Shown piece after piece: positions 34,666-47,591 of a stretch of DNA of 64,000 bases. Made by a program: the position numbers and the translations under genes. This DNA is from Utricularia gibba. Lineage: Eukaryota; Streptophyta; Magnoliopsida; Lamiales; Lentibulariaceae. Within the stretch, counting starts at the first letter, position 1. Each line of letters starts with the position of its first letter. Below the pieces are notes generated by a model. It was not told the DNA's origin, did no database searches, and saw only the letters and a list, made by a program, of their open reading frames with translations. The stretch is from positions 3,991,001 through 4,055,000 of the forward strand of contig NEEC01000002.1 of NCBI GenBank assembly GCA_002189035.1. Reading direction: 5' to 3'.

Positions 34666-35517
34666 GTTGTAAAAAATAAAAAAAAACCTGTTACCCTGCA
34701 GGCCTCACCAATGTCGTCCAAGTGGAAATTTGAAATTCGATACTTCAGAATATCTACAATTACGAGTTGTATGTAGAAGTTGAAATAGAATTATTTCTGG
34801 TAATGAGTGATGAGATAATAAGAGGAAGTAATGGAAAACTATAAGACAGCCATATCATATATATAGATAAATTTTTTATTAAATTAATAGCAACGGATAC
34901 TTTCAAAACCATGTGCAACTCCACAGTGTGCACAGTCACAAATGCATTTACTAGCCATTGAGATTAATATATACATAAAAAATATATTTTAAATATGATG
35001 CTGCCACGGTAGTTTTCACATGAATATTTTAAATATATATTTATGTTTAAATATGCATTGTGCTACCAATATAGATAAATTAGAGATATTAGCAATGCAT
35101 AACTACTTATTGAGAAAAATATGTAGATAATGAAATTTTAAAATATTTATTTGGTTGAACTATCGAAATTATTCAATAAATTTGAGTAATTTAGTATTTT
35201 TCTATTGAAGTTATACATTTTATATTTATTAATTTCATTCTAATTTTATAATTTATAGTATATAAATAAATGAAATAAATTATTAAAGTGATAAAATTAT
35301 CAGTAATTGAAAACATATATAATAAAATTACATTTTTTCAGACATCAACATTAGCTTGTGAGTGTTCAGGAAGAACATCTGAAAGACACAGACCATTCCT
35401 GGCCACCTGCATTTACTCATGCCTCATGTAAGAGTGTCATGAGGGCACTTGAAATCATTTTCCAGGCACCCACATCTATCGTCAGCATGTCTAAGAAGGG
35501 ATGTTTCAGAAGATTTT

Positions 35518-35549
35518 CCAGGCACCCACTTCCATCGTATGGGTGTCTG
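35518..35549. repeat. Right-side palindrome of the hAT element
   Basis: CCAGGCACCCA pairs with TGGGTGTCTG around CTTCCATCGTA-like loop sequence; a weaker copy starts near 35462. Same hairpin family as at 33195-33611, about 170 bp from the hAT right end. Confidence 0.75.
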
Positions 35550-35721
35550 AAATCATATACATTTATTTATTTTTTTAATTTTTTAAATTTTTTAAATTTT
35601 TTTTATTTTTTTCGGTTCCAAACTGACGGTTTCGGTTCGGAAACGTGAACATTACGGTTCATACACGGGTCGGAACCCTCGGTTCCACGGTTCCAAATTT
35701 GCCGAACTGAACCCACCTCTA

Positions 35722-36730
35722 GGAAGACTTTCGAATGTAAATTGGAATGTTTAAAGTCACCAAGAGCTATTTGTCGACAACATATATTAGCGTTAAAATC
35801 TAGGATCCAATCAAATCCAAAGTTATGAAAAATATTTGAATTCGTATATGCAAAATCACCATTGCCTATAGTGTCAATATTGGATGTAATATTATCGAAT
35901 ATAGAGCTTGTCTTTCATTCAGTCCATAAGGAGTGAACAAGTGCAACGAAGTCAAGTGGTAGTGTGCCAAGAGTATTAGTCACGCTGTGGTATTTGGGAC
36001 CATCTACACAACAATAGGTACACCACACACATTGTGAGTCCCCTGATGGAGGGTGATGTACATACTTTGGCAGCTAAAGCATTTTTCGTGACCATGAAAA
36101 AGTTGGATATTGAATTAATCATTGTTAAATTTTTATGACATTCACAAGTGAGTGCATGATGATAGTCTTCATTAAGATACAAATAAGAAGTGATTTTTTG
36201 ACTATTGAATAAATCATATGAAGTGTTAAAAATTAAATATAAATTATTGGAGGTGTTTAGAGTACTCTCTAGAATGAAATTGGTCTCCAAATTCTTCGAT
36301 AGTCAAAGTCAAGAGTTTAAGTGAATTCAATTGATTCTCAATTTGTTTAACTTTGCATAGTATGTCACAATTGAATCTCCTCATTGAACCTAAGTTTGTA
36401 ATTCATCTCTAAGATGAAAGATCTGAGGTTCTACTGAAGACACAAAATGCCGATCAATTTCTTCCCATAACTCTTGTGCAGTATTGATATAGACAAAAAC
36501 CTCAAAAAATTATTTTCCTTAGAATTCAAGAATAATGATATAGCATAGAAATTTTATTGTTACCTTTGTGATACTTTTTGGTTGATTCCTCCCATCTTCC
36601 AAGTGCAACGACTTCCATACCAATAGATCTATTGGGCAAGATTAATGGAGTTGTTGTAACATAGATATGACTGAGTCAATTGGGCCCACCTAATTCTATA
36701 CACACAATTTTCAATCATGCCACCTAATTA
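35722..36730 (-). pseudogene. Decayed Copia, 5' part with gag
   Basis: The minus strand reads FVYINTAQELWEEIDRHF, EPQIFHLRDELQT and SIVTYYAKLNKLRI (about 36300-36500), the UBN2-type gag core of plant Copia elements, with stops. Separated from its RNase H end (28460-28860) by the hAT insertion; removing the hAT and one copy of GGAAGACT joins the two halves. Confidence 0.75.
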
Positions 36731-37489
36731 TGACCATCGAGATGATTCAAAACAAAGGAAGAAGAGCCAAACACATATGAGGTTTATTTGACAATATAAC
36801 AATAGTGTAAAACAACAAAGTAAATCATTATTTCTCTAATATTTTTAAGCATTCAATAAGATTAATAAATAGAAAATGGAGATTTCTTATTGATCACAAT
36901 ACATGCTTATATATATGATGTTCATAACTATAATTAAGAAAATATCTTATACTATGATATATACTATATATACTACTTACCATGTATACTACCTATAAAT
37001 ATAGTAAAAATCATAATTATAATATTTATGGTAATAAATATTATAACATAGATAGCAAGACAATAGATATGCCATCAATCTCATACCATGCAAACATCTT
37101 TCACATATAAAGACATTGATATAGGAAAGTTATCAAATTGATAACATCCGATGGCATCATTGATCGAGTGTCAATGAGTAATGAGAATTTCATTTTATAA
37201 TACAAACAAAAAAAGTTAATTATCAAAAACTTGTACTCAAAAGCAAATAAAGCAATTGTCTGTACACAAATAAATCAAATAAATATTCACCTCATGCCTC
37301 TTGATAATTTAAACTTATCAAAACACAACTCTTTGTGTTAAATTCTAAAAGTCCAATATATTGCATGCATGCTAGTCTTCAAGAGTTCATGATAAAAATA
37401 AAAAATAAATGTATCATTCCATTGTGATCAATGTATCAACACTTGTCACAAGGAATAAAGATATCTAGAGAGTAGTACTGATGATCAAA

Positions 37490-37866
37490 TGTTAATGCCA
37501 CTCCCATGATAGGTGGAGGGGTTTATGGAGAGAGTGGGTGTAATTCTCTTGAACTGCAAGATGCCACTTGTAATATAGATAGAGCTGTTTCTCTTCTTCT
37601 TTTATACAGCTTCACGTTGCAAGAATTTTTGTATGTTATTGGCTCTTGCTGCAGAGTTTTCGTAATAATGTACTCCCTCGAGACCTGTTGCCACTTTCCT
37701 CTTCCACACTCCTCCAATCCATGCATAAATCATCCACAACAGAAAAAAAAAAATGGAATAGTGACATCAGCACAACTGACTCCAGCCCACCAATGGGTCA
37801 CTTACAACATGCACTCCACATTTTCGTTACAGAAGAGTTGACACGGAACCAAAAGGCAATCTAACA
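37490..37866 (-). repeat. Probable Copia LTR
   Basis: Ends TGTTAGATTGCC (37866, minus) and GGCATTAACA (37490), giving inverted TGTTA/TAACA termini, with a TATA-like CTGTATAAAAGAAG (near 37605) about 120 bp from the 3' end. Flanking 5-mers do not match, and a primer site is not clear, so it may be a 5' LTR or a worn solo LTR. Confidence 0.5.
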
Positions 37867-37869
37867 AGT

Positions 37870-39400
37870 TTATTGAGTATGAACTTATGCTTCTCATCAA
37901 ACTAGGTGATTCCTTTTCCTCTTTGTCTTTGCTCTTTTCTTTCTTCAAATGATGCCTCTTGTTCTATGCTCATTCTCAAGAACCTCGAAACCTCCTCCCA
38001 AATGTAGAATTCTATGACAGTGCCACCTCCATGCGTAAATTGGCTCATTGGACTTGGACTCTCCAAACTAACAACTATGGGTGTTTGACCACTACCGCCT
38101 CCAACCCAACCGCCATTCTAATGTAGAAAGCTTGAAGCATGACCTTCATAAATCGCTTGCTGTTGAACTTGTAGGTTGTATGGTTCTTGCATTTTCAACA
38201 GAAAATATAATAGGAAATAAGTTGAACAATCATTAATCATATAATACATCAATTGAAATTTACCCAAATATGCTCGATACAAATCTTTTTCTATTGGAGA
38301 GCAAAAACAACAAATCTAATGTATAACATAGAAAAAAAAGCTAGGTTTTAAAAGCCATAAAATGGAGCCAAAGAAATCAAGCAGCGAGAAGAATGGAAAA
38401 TGACCAGAGAAGAGATAAAATGCACTTGGAAGGAGTTTGGAGATAAGATGCAAAGAGAAACCAAAAAAGTAGTAGCAAAAAAATGAAGAGAAAGTAAGGC
38501 ACCAAGATTCTCGTAGGCTTTTTTAACCTCTCCTTTTCGTTTTTGCACACCCAACTTTCACTAAATTAAGGATTTTTGCAAAGTTAATAAATGTTTTCGA
38601 AAAGCCACCGGAAAGCCACGTTAGTATTTCCTCAAATATTTAAAGATGCTCTTATTGAATGGGACTAGTTGGAACATTTTAAGGAGAGCATAGAAAATAT
38701 TTTCCCTCCTCTATAACACCTACTTGCTAGTGGAAGATGCAATACTTGACAATTAGGGACAATGGGTATGCATCTTTGGAATGACAACTAGAGGTGCAAG
38801 CCATCTAGCCAAGTGAAGTTTGATGTTTCCTCTAGTTTTAAATTGAGCTTTACACTCATGTTTATGTATCCCTCTTAATTTGTCAATCATAATTCTTCAT
38901 CTCTGTAACACGATCAACTAGGTCTCCCAAAAAGTTGTAATTCGGCCTTCTCCCTAGTAAGCATAGCCAAGGACCATCTTCGTGCAACAACATTAGAGAT
39001 TTTCATTGTTGGTGTCAAGATAGTGAGCATAGGCACCTCACTTGTAGGAACTTCTTTTGGGCGTAATGCACTTTAACATGGAAATTCACATATGTATATG
39101 TCCAAATAGTGGGAACTAAAATTACCTAATATGTAGAAATGTTGAGAACCAATTTTTCCATCAAGACTAAATTTACAATTTTGACCAAATAATGAGAACT
39201 AATTTCACCATTACAGAAAATTATGAGGATTATTGGCATCAAAGCCTATCAAATTCAGATTCAACAGATTTTGCATTTTGTTGTACCATGTGAAATTTTT
39301 TTAATGTGCCTGATTTGGGTATCTATTGGCCCATTGGGTAATCGTGTGAAATGAAAACCTTAAACAGAGGCCCGGCCTGCGCAAAGAATCCCTTCAGTGT
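37870..39400. other. Intergenic; no gene seen
   Basis: Short frames only, none with recognisable homology. It contains the upstream region of the UP3-like gene (39414). No clear TATA box was identified. Confidence 0.5.
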
Positions 39401-39413
39401 AATTGTGGCAAAA

Positions 39414-40165
39414 ATGCTCGGTATCGCAGCATCAGCGGCTTGTGTTGTCGTTCCTCCCATCCGCCTCAGCGTGTTCAGGATGTCGTCAGCCGTCGCTTCT
39501 GCTAATATCATCGAACACGTCGTCCTCTTCAAAGTCAAACAGGACGCCGATCGGCCGCCGTGGGTGCGATGCTCAGCAACCTCAATTCTCTTGTCTCTCT
39601 CGACCCCGTCCTCCATCTCTCCGCCGGTCCTGTTTCTCGCTGCCGAAGCCGGTCTAATCTCACCTTCACCCACATGCTCCACTCTCGGTACAAATCCGCA
39701 TCCGATTTGGTCGCCTATGCCCAACACCCCACTCACGTGGGCGTTGTCGCAAACTACGTCAAGCCGGTGGTCGATGACGTTATGGCCGTCGATTGGATCG
39801 CCGAGGACTTCACTGGTTCCCCTGTGCTTACTCCTGGGTCGATCTTGCGGCTCACTGCCTTGAAGCTTAAGGAAGACACCACGCAGATAGGTAAAAGCGA
39901 GGTTTTGAGGGTTACGCGGGGAATTCGGGACAAGTTCCCGTCAATTGAACAGTTGACAGCAGGGGAGAACTTCTCACCTGATAGAGCCAAAGGGTTTTCC
40001 ATCTGCTCCATTGCAGTTTTCAAGGGAGGAAGGGAACTGGAGGCATTGGATTCGGAGGAGGAAGCAGTCAACGAGGAGAAGAACAAGGTGAGGGAGTTCC
40101 TCGACAGCGTTGTGGTGTTGGATTACCCGGTGGCGCTGGCAGCAAACCCGTCGGCAAGCCTATAG
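39414..40165 (+). CDS. UP3: Stress-response A/B-barrel domain protein, UP3-like; one frame break
   Basis: Intronless. Two dimeric alpha+beta barrel halves: IIEHVVLFKVKQDAD... continuing, after a frame shift near 39551-39555, as AMLSNLNSLVSLDPVLHLS, FTHMLHSRYKS, HVGVVANYVKPVVDDVMAVD; then LRLTALKLKED, VTRGIRDKFPSIEQLT, GENFSPDRAKGFSI and EFLDSVVVLDYPV. This matches the plant UP3 family (about 250-280 residues; 250 here once the missing base is allowed for). The break is one base missing at GATCGG, where GATCCGG would give the expected Asp-Pro. The start is placed at 39414 (MLGIAASAACVV), giving a short N-terminal extension; 39351 and 39480 are alternatives. The C-terminus SASL resembles a non-canonical peroxisomal signal. 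Converges on the BET1 gene 283 bp downstream. Confidence 0.9.
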
Positions 40166-40447
40166 CCAGCGATTGCAACCAGCACATGCCATTTCTCATG
40201 CTTTCATCCCCAATTACGTCCATGTGATAAATAACGAACATCAATATGTTTCTAATTGCAGTGTCTTCCTTCGTCATATAAAAATAATAGACATATCGAA
40301 CTTTTTTTTTCTAATAGAAGCAGTGCAGTCATTCCGGTGTTCAACAGATAATCCAATTATGATCACAAGAACTCTACATACAAACCAGCAAGTATACGAA
40401 GCAAATAACTATTTCGCATATGAGCACTGGCTTGCTCAGTCTCGCAC

Positions 40448-41674
40448 TTACCTAGTCAGGTAGTATATCACAAGAAAAAAAACCACAAAAGACACCACTA
40501 GCATAAACGTTCTGCGGTTTGATTTGGTCTCAAAAACCTGCATGGACAACAAATTGGATTCCGCAAAATGCCTGAGTTGAAAACAATAAGAAGTTCAAGA
40601 TTGGTTGAAGTTACCATCTTAAATTTATCAAATGTTCCTGACAAAACTCCTCTGGAGGCATCCATATCGTTTCCCTGAACAATATGTGCAAAATCGTAGT
40701 AAACCCACTAAAAGGAATTGGATAAACTTAAGCAACTACATACCATTCTGTCAAGCATGCGATTGTGGACCTCAACCTCTTCGTTTATGTCACCAGAAAG
40801 CTGTTCAAGAAATGCGTCCTCAGCATCAAAGCCAACTTGCGTTACCCAAAAAATGACCTATTTCTAAACATACTAGGAAATCCACCTTGCTATACAGTAC
40901 ACATGGTGTACATATATTTATTGAGTGTTAATTGCAACTGCGTTTTAATAGATCAATCAAAATATAAATCTCTTTCTTTCATGGAAAAAAACTCAATGTA
41001 GCTGAATAAAAACCGCAGAATCACATCTAATAAACCCATGCTTGTATCCGATTATTAACATTCCATCACTCTTTGAAGTGTGAATACTACGTTTTATGCA
41101 GCAGTATAGCAATTAGTGAAAGGAAAAAAAGTTCATATGCGGCGGCACCCATCTGCGGGCACAATATCCTGATTGAAAAGGATGTTATGCTGAGTTATCC
41201 ATAAAGAAAACACAGTAAGATTTCTCAGAAGAAAAAAGAGCCTTCATCTAAACATATCGCCTAGAAGACGTACCCTCTTCAACAGGTTCACTCGATCTTC
41301 CAGTCCATCAATTGCTGTGTCATTTTCATGCTCAGCAATATCATGAGAATAATAAGATGAAGCCCTTATGCCTCCTTCCTCGATGCCATCGAAAAGGGCA
41401 GATCTGGCATTACGCTCCCTGCAAACATGGAAAATCTAGACGTGAGGACGTAGATGCTAAAAATTACACGATACAGATTAATGATGCTAAAATTTCATAA
41501 AAAATGACACAATACAAACAGATGGATGCCAAAAACTTGCTATAACTCTCACAACTGTGCAACCAAAATCCCCGTATGATATTGACAAATTGGGAGATTT
41601 CAAACAGATTAGGTCATCCCAGTTTCTCGAGGCAGAAAATAAAAGAGCGCGAGCAGAAACCTTCTGGAATTCAT
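40448..41674 (-). CDS. BET11: BET1-like Qc SNARE, complete
   Basis: ER-Golgi vesicle fusion SNARE of the plant Bet11/Bet12 (BS14) type. Five exons, all phases agreeing: 41661-41674, 41274-41418, 40744-40800, 40615-40674 and 40448-40537, total 366 nt, 121 residues (family length about 122). N-terminus MNSRRERNARSALFDGIEEG; the SNARE helix runs from LEDRVNLLKR through LSGDINEEVEVHNRMLDRM to GNDMDASRGVLSGTFDKFKM; a tail anchor FMLVVSFVVFFLVIYYLTR ends the protein at TAA (40448). The 14-nt first exon is unusually short but its splice sites (AG|GT and CAG|G) restore the conserved NSRRE start. No damage seen. Confidence 0.95.
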
Positions 41675-41679
41675 ATCGA

Positions 41680-43430
41680 CAAATTGGGAGATTTCAAAAT
41701 GAGAGACGCGGCGCGCGATTCTGCATCAAACTCAAATACAGTTATGGTGTGAGGGAAAACCAAAAAGCCTTGAAAGCAGACCGGGTTGCTCGGTTCAAAT
41801 TTAGGGATCCGTGAAGAGTAAGAGTCAGAAAATTACCAAATTATAAGAACAAAAAAAGCGAGCGGAAATCGGCGAAACTCCGGTGGAAACTTCAGCTCCG
41901 GGGACAATCAGAGAGAGCCACTACAACGCAACATCGAGATGTATAAAAACAGTAGCCATGAAATGGAAGGTTGACTGACACCCGCACCGGTTCGTTTGGT
42001 TGGGCCTTGGACTGCGGCAGCGGGATACCTTTTCGGATCTCTTAAGGCAGCATTTATCTACACAACACAAAAGTATTCTACATAGGGAAGGAAAAGGCAA
42101 GAGCTTCAATTTATTCAGTATAACTGAAATCGAATATGATGCATTAACTCATTGCCTCCAAATCTATCAATAACAATTCCTAGCTGCAAACGCCAAGGAG
42201 TATCCATGTTCGCAATGGGCAAAATTTGCTAAATCCTAGTGTTAGATAAGAGATATATGAAATAATATGTAATATTAGTTTTAATTTGAAAAATATCGAA
42301 GACTATTTTCTGGAAAAAAAAAATAATATAATAGTTTTAAAGATTATAATAACTAATACAATTCATTATTAATAACGATATTAAGAAAACTACATTAATA
42401 AAACAAATTAAAAAAAAATTTAAAAAAATATAATGTATTAGGTAATAAATGATATAAGTTATTTACAAAATAAAAAAAGTATAATAACAAATATTAATAA
42501 AATATTTTGAAATTTGAAAAAAAAATAACAAATTAATATAAAAATTTAAAAAAATTTAAAAAAATTTAAAAAAATTGTCAACATTCCTTTTGGAAGTTGA
42601 GCAGAATTTTTATTTGCCTGTTTAGTCGGAATTATGTAGGTATAAATTTTTTTTAATAAGTAATAACTTATTATAATAAACGATTTATTATAGTAAATTT
42701 TAAATTTTAAATATTAAATTTTAAAATAATATTTTTAAAATATGAAACAAGGAAAAAAGAATTTAAATATTACATAAGAAAAAATAAATTTTAAAAAATT
42801 TTAAAATATAACAAATTGAATGAAATTTATATTATTATTCTGCATTTTTTCAATATCATTTATCAACCTTACAATATCAATTATCTTTAGTCATATGCTC
42901 TTCCCTAAATCCCCGCAACATAACATAAATTATTTGTTCACAATTTCTATGTTAAAACATATTGTTAATGTGAATCACTTCATTTTTTTCTCAATATCTT
43001 GGCTACAAGTGGTGCAATAGTGTTTAGTTTATGTTGGGTTTTTCCAATTGAAGTTATCTTTGTGTGAAATTTGACAATTTCTATAACAAAAATGCTACTT
43101 CACTTTATGAGTAGCTCTTCTTCATCAGTTTTTTTTTAAATTTCTTATTCCATTCAAGTATAATGAGTAAGGTACTCGTCAAAGTGTTCTACGAAGAAAA
43201 TCTAATGCAAGATAGATCTAAATACATTAGATACGATAGAGATCTTATAAAAATCATTAAGGTTAAATGCAAATCTTCCCTAAATAAACTTGTTGAAATT
43301 ATAGGTAATATACTTGATAGCACCATTTTTATTGTATTTTCTTATGTGTTTTTAGGGGTATTTTATAGGGTAAAATGTTGTTTAGTATGCTAAATTGTCT
43401 CTTTTGTATATTTAGTTTTCTAAAATATGT
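41680..43430. other. BET1 upstream region and AT-rich intergenic DNA
   Basis: 41680-41950 is the leader and promoter side of the BET1 gene (minus). From 42230 the DNA is very AT-rich, with (AAAAATTT)n-like runs near 42540-42580. No gene recognised. Confidence 0.5.
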
Positions 43431-43434
43431 TTAT

Positions 43435-44690
43435 TATGAAAACAGGCTCAATTGACAACAATTGAGCCGAAAACTCTCATTTTTCCTCTAGTCTGTGTTG
43501 AATTCTTAACAGAGTAAGAGCTAGTATTAACATCACATTTTATGCAGTGACAAGTTAAAAGAGACAGAAAAACTGTGCAATAATTACTTTTCTTCGAAAG
43601 CGGCCACCTTATGAAAAGATAAGATTTGGAGCAGAAATCTTCATTTTAAAAGCTTAAGGAAAAGACGAAGATACCCTTACTTTGAGTGGGAAAAGACAAT
43701 AAGAAGAAAGAGAGAGAATACATTAAATAGTAAGGAGAGTGAATAGGGAAAACGGTGGTTCTCTAGCGAACGTCTCCGGCCTTCAAATCTACATTTCTCC
43801 ACTAGATTTCCGTCCACAACTTTCATTTTCAGCAGATCTACGATCAAGAGAGCAATCGCTGGACATTTTATTTCAATTTTCTACACTTCTATTTCTATTG
43901 TTGAATTTGCTACTATTACTTTCTACGTTTTCATGCTTTATGTTACGTTTATGGTGCTTTGGTGTCAACAAAAAATATCCTGTAGACTTTATTTCAGCTT
44001 ATGAACTTGTTTATATTTAAGTTCTTCATTTTTTAGTTCTTGAGTTCAACATGTTTACTGTTCCCACAATCATTTGCCCTGTTTTTAAGCATGCTAAAAT
44101 TAGGTTTAAGCTTATAGTTTCTCTTGAATGATATAAGGGTTAGATGTTGTTATAAAACCCAACCAAGACTCCTTTACTTTATATTTTCTATGTGACTTTG
44201 TTATTTTCTGTGTTTATTTACCCTTGCAATTGTTCATTTTAACTGTTGTTATTTTAAGTCTTATACACATGAGAGCTAAATCCCCAGAAAACCTCATTGT
44301 TTTCAGTAAATGTAAAGGACTTCAAGAAATTATAACTATTCCCTATGAATTCAACTCTTGCTTACTACTATATTAATTTCTATGATTTGTGTAGTAAAAT
44401 AGCTAGGTATACGAATTTCTTTTGATGCATTAAATGTGATAGTCCGCGACATTTAGCAAATGAGTTCTAATGTTCATCAATCCTCCAAATATCACCCTCG
44501 CATATTCAGTTTACATTAAATGAAAAGTTCTATGATGCCAAATCCGAAAATACAAATTTTATAAAAATTTCAAGTACCAATATAACAATGAATATGTTCC
44601 AGATGAAATATATGATAGAAGGGGCATGCAAATCAAATTTATAAAATCTCAACAGCCCCTTTCAAAGATTTTGAGTTAAAGGAAGCAATA
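43435..44690. other. Unassigned, possibly part of a transposon
   Basis: A 93-codon plus-strand frame (43739-44020) has no recognisable family. Near 44420-44460 the plus strand reads CIKCDSPRHLANEF, which resembles a zinc knuckle missing its last Cys. It directly precedes a MULE transposase remnant, so it may belong to that element, but no ends were found. Confidence 0.3.
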
Positions 44691-44699
44691 TATGCTAAT

Positions 44700-46270
44700 A
44701 ATAATTTCTCATACATCAATGAATTTGACTCTGAGGATAATGAAATTATGGTGATTTCCAATCATCTATGAAAAATAACTTTCGAAATACAAATTGAATC
44801 ATTGGATCATATGGAATTCTTGTATACCAATGATATTGATATACCCATTCATAATAATTTATATGCCAAGGGATCAAATCAATTACGACACTGGATGTAT
44901 TTTCCAGATAAATAAACCTTTCTTGATGCAATTATTCTCTATAATACTTCTATATAACACACCTAGAGACATATGCTTGCATTTGTCATCAAACAAAAAA
45001 ACAAAACTTCTAATTGTACATTCTATCTATGAGCAGGACTTCAAACATGATGAAACACACTGAAGATCTTGAAGCTTGTACAACCGTATACGTGCAATGT
45101 CACAACTGATCTTGCAACATTCCATGTTAACTTTAGAATTAAGTTCATTGCACCACATTTTTTGGGTTATGGCAAAGTAAATGCTAAGTTTGTGCAAGCC
45201 TATGTACACCAGAAATGGCATTATGAGATATTCTATTGTCATGCATGAGCATATATAACTAGAGCTTATGAGATACACAATAGAACATAATAAACTTTTA
45301 TAATTGAGCTATCGCTATATGTAAGAGAGCTTCTCACTCAAAACCCAAGCACAATTGTCATATGGCGTCATAGTGGAGATCAAAATGAGAAGAAAATGTC
45401 CGAAATATGGTTTGGGCTATCAGGTTTGCTATTGAAATTTTGGAATTTTCAATATGTGTTTTGTGTTGATGTAACTTAACTATACAGATGATACAATTAC
45501 AAGTTGTTGATTTGTTAGCAACTATGTCTTCCCAGTTACCGATGCATTTGCATATGGAGAGTCAACTGAGGATTAAGAATTTTTTATCTGTAATCTTACC
45601 AATCATGTTATTCATGATCGAAAAGATGTTTGTACCATTAGTGATTGTGTTTCTTGGTTAACCAGTGTTTACGATATTCACAAGTGCTTTAGCCTTCCCT
45701 ATGACATACCTTGATGGTGCAATTTTCATATAAAAAAATAATATGGTGCATATTCATTCGAAATCAAAGAACTTGGGACAATGAATCAAAAGAGTTTTCT
45801 ATATTAGAACTAAGGCTGATTTCAATATGAACATGTGCAAGATTGCAAGATATTCGATTGAGTTCAATCACTATTTAGAAAGAATATTCAAGGAGTGGAC
45901 ATTACTTTACGATACTGGGCATGAGTAAAAATTTTGCTTTCTTGTTAATTTTACTTACTTTAACTAACATGTTTTCTCAAACTACAGGCAAACACTCATG
46001 ACTGCAAATCCCATTGAGTGTATGAGCAACATTTTACGATTTGGGGTCAACATTTAGTGCAAACATACAAAGTTAATGTTGGAGATCAAGCTTTTGATTG
46101 CAATATATGATAGATAGATAGATATTATTGTTCTCATGCACAAATGGTAAACCCTATAAAATTAGTTAGTACAATTATTTAAAAATCAACATGCTAATAA
46201 ACATTTAATTCTATAGAATTGTCATCGATTCCAATTAAATTCTATACTGAAAGCAAGTGAGTATTACCTA
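44700..46270 (+). pseudogene. mudrA-type MULE transposase remnant
   Basis: Heavily broken. Plus-strand blocks over several frames include DIDIPIHNN, KILKLVQPYTCNVTTDLATF, FVQAYVHQKWHYEI, YVFCVDVT, PVTDAFAYGEST, NHVIHDRKDVCTISDCVSWL and MTANPIECMSNILRFGVN. Their order matches the zinc-binding N-terminal block, the first catalytic Asp (VD.T), the PLAFA..E...W block and the region before the SWIM finger of plant MULE transposases. No terminal repeats identified. Confidence 0.6.
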
Positions 46271-46279
46271 CCATCGAAC

Positions 46280-47585
46280 TTAGTGAATATATATAGAGGT
46301 GATGTTCGCCACATACATGATGAGAGCCTATGACTGGAATCAATATTCAAATTCATTCTTAACTCATCAAGAGGAAGAATAAAGTTAGATAATGACCAAA
46401 CAACCAGACTCAGAGGATCAATAGATTTCCATTAAAGAGGAAGTCGAAAGTCAAGAATACATAAATTAATAAAAAAGAGACATATGTTAGACAAGAAGAT
46501 GGTCTTCTAACAAACTCATTCTTGCTTGTTAACCCAACTTACAAACATTTGTCATTTAAAGGAGTGCAACTCACTCAACCAAGGGCAAATATTTTGGTTG
46601 GTCGACTATCGTTATCATCTTTCCACTCAATTCAATTGTTATTCACTAATAACATTATGGTTGACAATTGAGCTACATAATCACATCGTACTTCTCTTTT
46701 TGAAAAGATAAAAAATACATTTATATGAGACAAATAGAAATAAATTGTAGAATTCATAAATTATGTTGTCATATTCTTGTTGTTGTTTAATTTCATAAAA
46801 TACATCACTAAAATAAAAAATATACAAAATTATTTCAAAATTATCTAAATAACTTATTTTATATTTTAAGTTCAATTATCAGTAAATTTGAGTTTCATAT
46901 AAATTTTACAAATTTATATGAATTTTAAAAATAAATTTATGAATTAATATTATACATTTTAACACATTTTACTAATAAAACATTAATTAATTTACTGTAT
47001 ATTACATAATGTTGTTTTTACGTTAAATCAATATTACGTGATATTAATTCATATTATTTTGTAGGTATACTTTATGAATTAATATGAATAAATTTTAAAT
47101 TTACGCATTTAATGCATAATTCATTAATTAACGGTGTTTTAATATTTTTTTTTATAAAGCATTAATCTTTTATCATTGAAATACCAGTATTTTGTAAGGG
47201 AATTCGTATATCTAACGTATTTTATAAATAAAAAAAATAAGATTATTTAAAAATTAGAAAAACAGTTAAGATAAAATACCAAACAAAAACACTGAACACA
47301 CGTGAACCACCAATTCTCTCATCCGCAAATGCAATGGATGAAGAACATCCATCTCGTGATTCATCCATACAAGTCCACCTTGCTAGATGATAGGTAGAAG
47401 TACACCCTGAGCACCTGGGCACCCAATTTTTCACGTATACGTAGAAGACGGATAATTTCTTCGTTGGGACAAAAGAGCTGTTGCAATCACAATTACAAAT
47501 GTTCTTCAGTGTAAGAATTTAAATTATATATATATACTTGGGACAATCTACAGGAGGAATGAACCGAGCTCACCATGCTTGTTTA
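46280..47585. other. AT-rich intergenic; no gene seen
   Basis: No recognisable coding blocks. 47440-47590 is probably the 3' untranslated region and downstream flank of the VWA gene. A (TA)n run sits near 47525-47535, and a GATA run near 46106. Confidence 0.5.
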
Positions 47586-47591
47586 TGTTAA

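Larger units (their letters stand above)
29299..35721. mobile_element. hAT element (6.4 kb) carrying an FCP1-like passenger gene
   Basis: The left end TAGAGGTGGGTTCGGTTC and the right end GAACTGAACCCACCTCTA are inverted copies with the TAGAGGTGGG-type terminus common in plant hATs. The 8-bp string GGAAGACT occurs at 29291-29298 and 35722-29 in register with both ends, the hAT target-duplication size. Subterminal regions are rich in GGTTCGGTTC/GAACCG motifs (29300-29525 and 35610-35715). Contents: a decayed hAT transposase (33690-34665, minus), a gag-like/FCP1 fusion gene (30471-32415, minus) and short palindromes. It interrupts a dead Copia. Confidence 0.88.

Noticed and set aside
29291-35730. 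MULE with a 10-11 bp target duplication instead of hAT
   Set aside because: The shared string can be read as AGGAAGACTT, but TAGAGGTGGG termini, an exact 8-bp frame and an internal BED/hAT transposase fit hAT better.
40448-40856. Plus-strand frames 40110-40463 and 40632-40856
   Set aside because: They are shadows of the spliced BET1 exons on the minus strand.
43739-44020. Small membrane protein gene
   Set aside because: Hydrophobic Leu/Phe-rich frame in low-complexity DNA with no homology or splice context; kept only as unassigned sequence.
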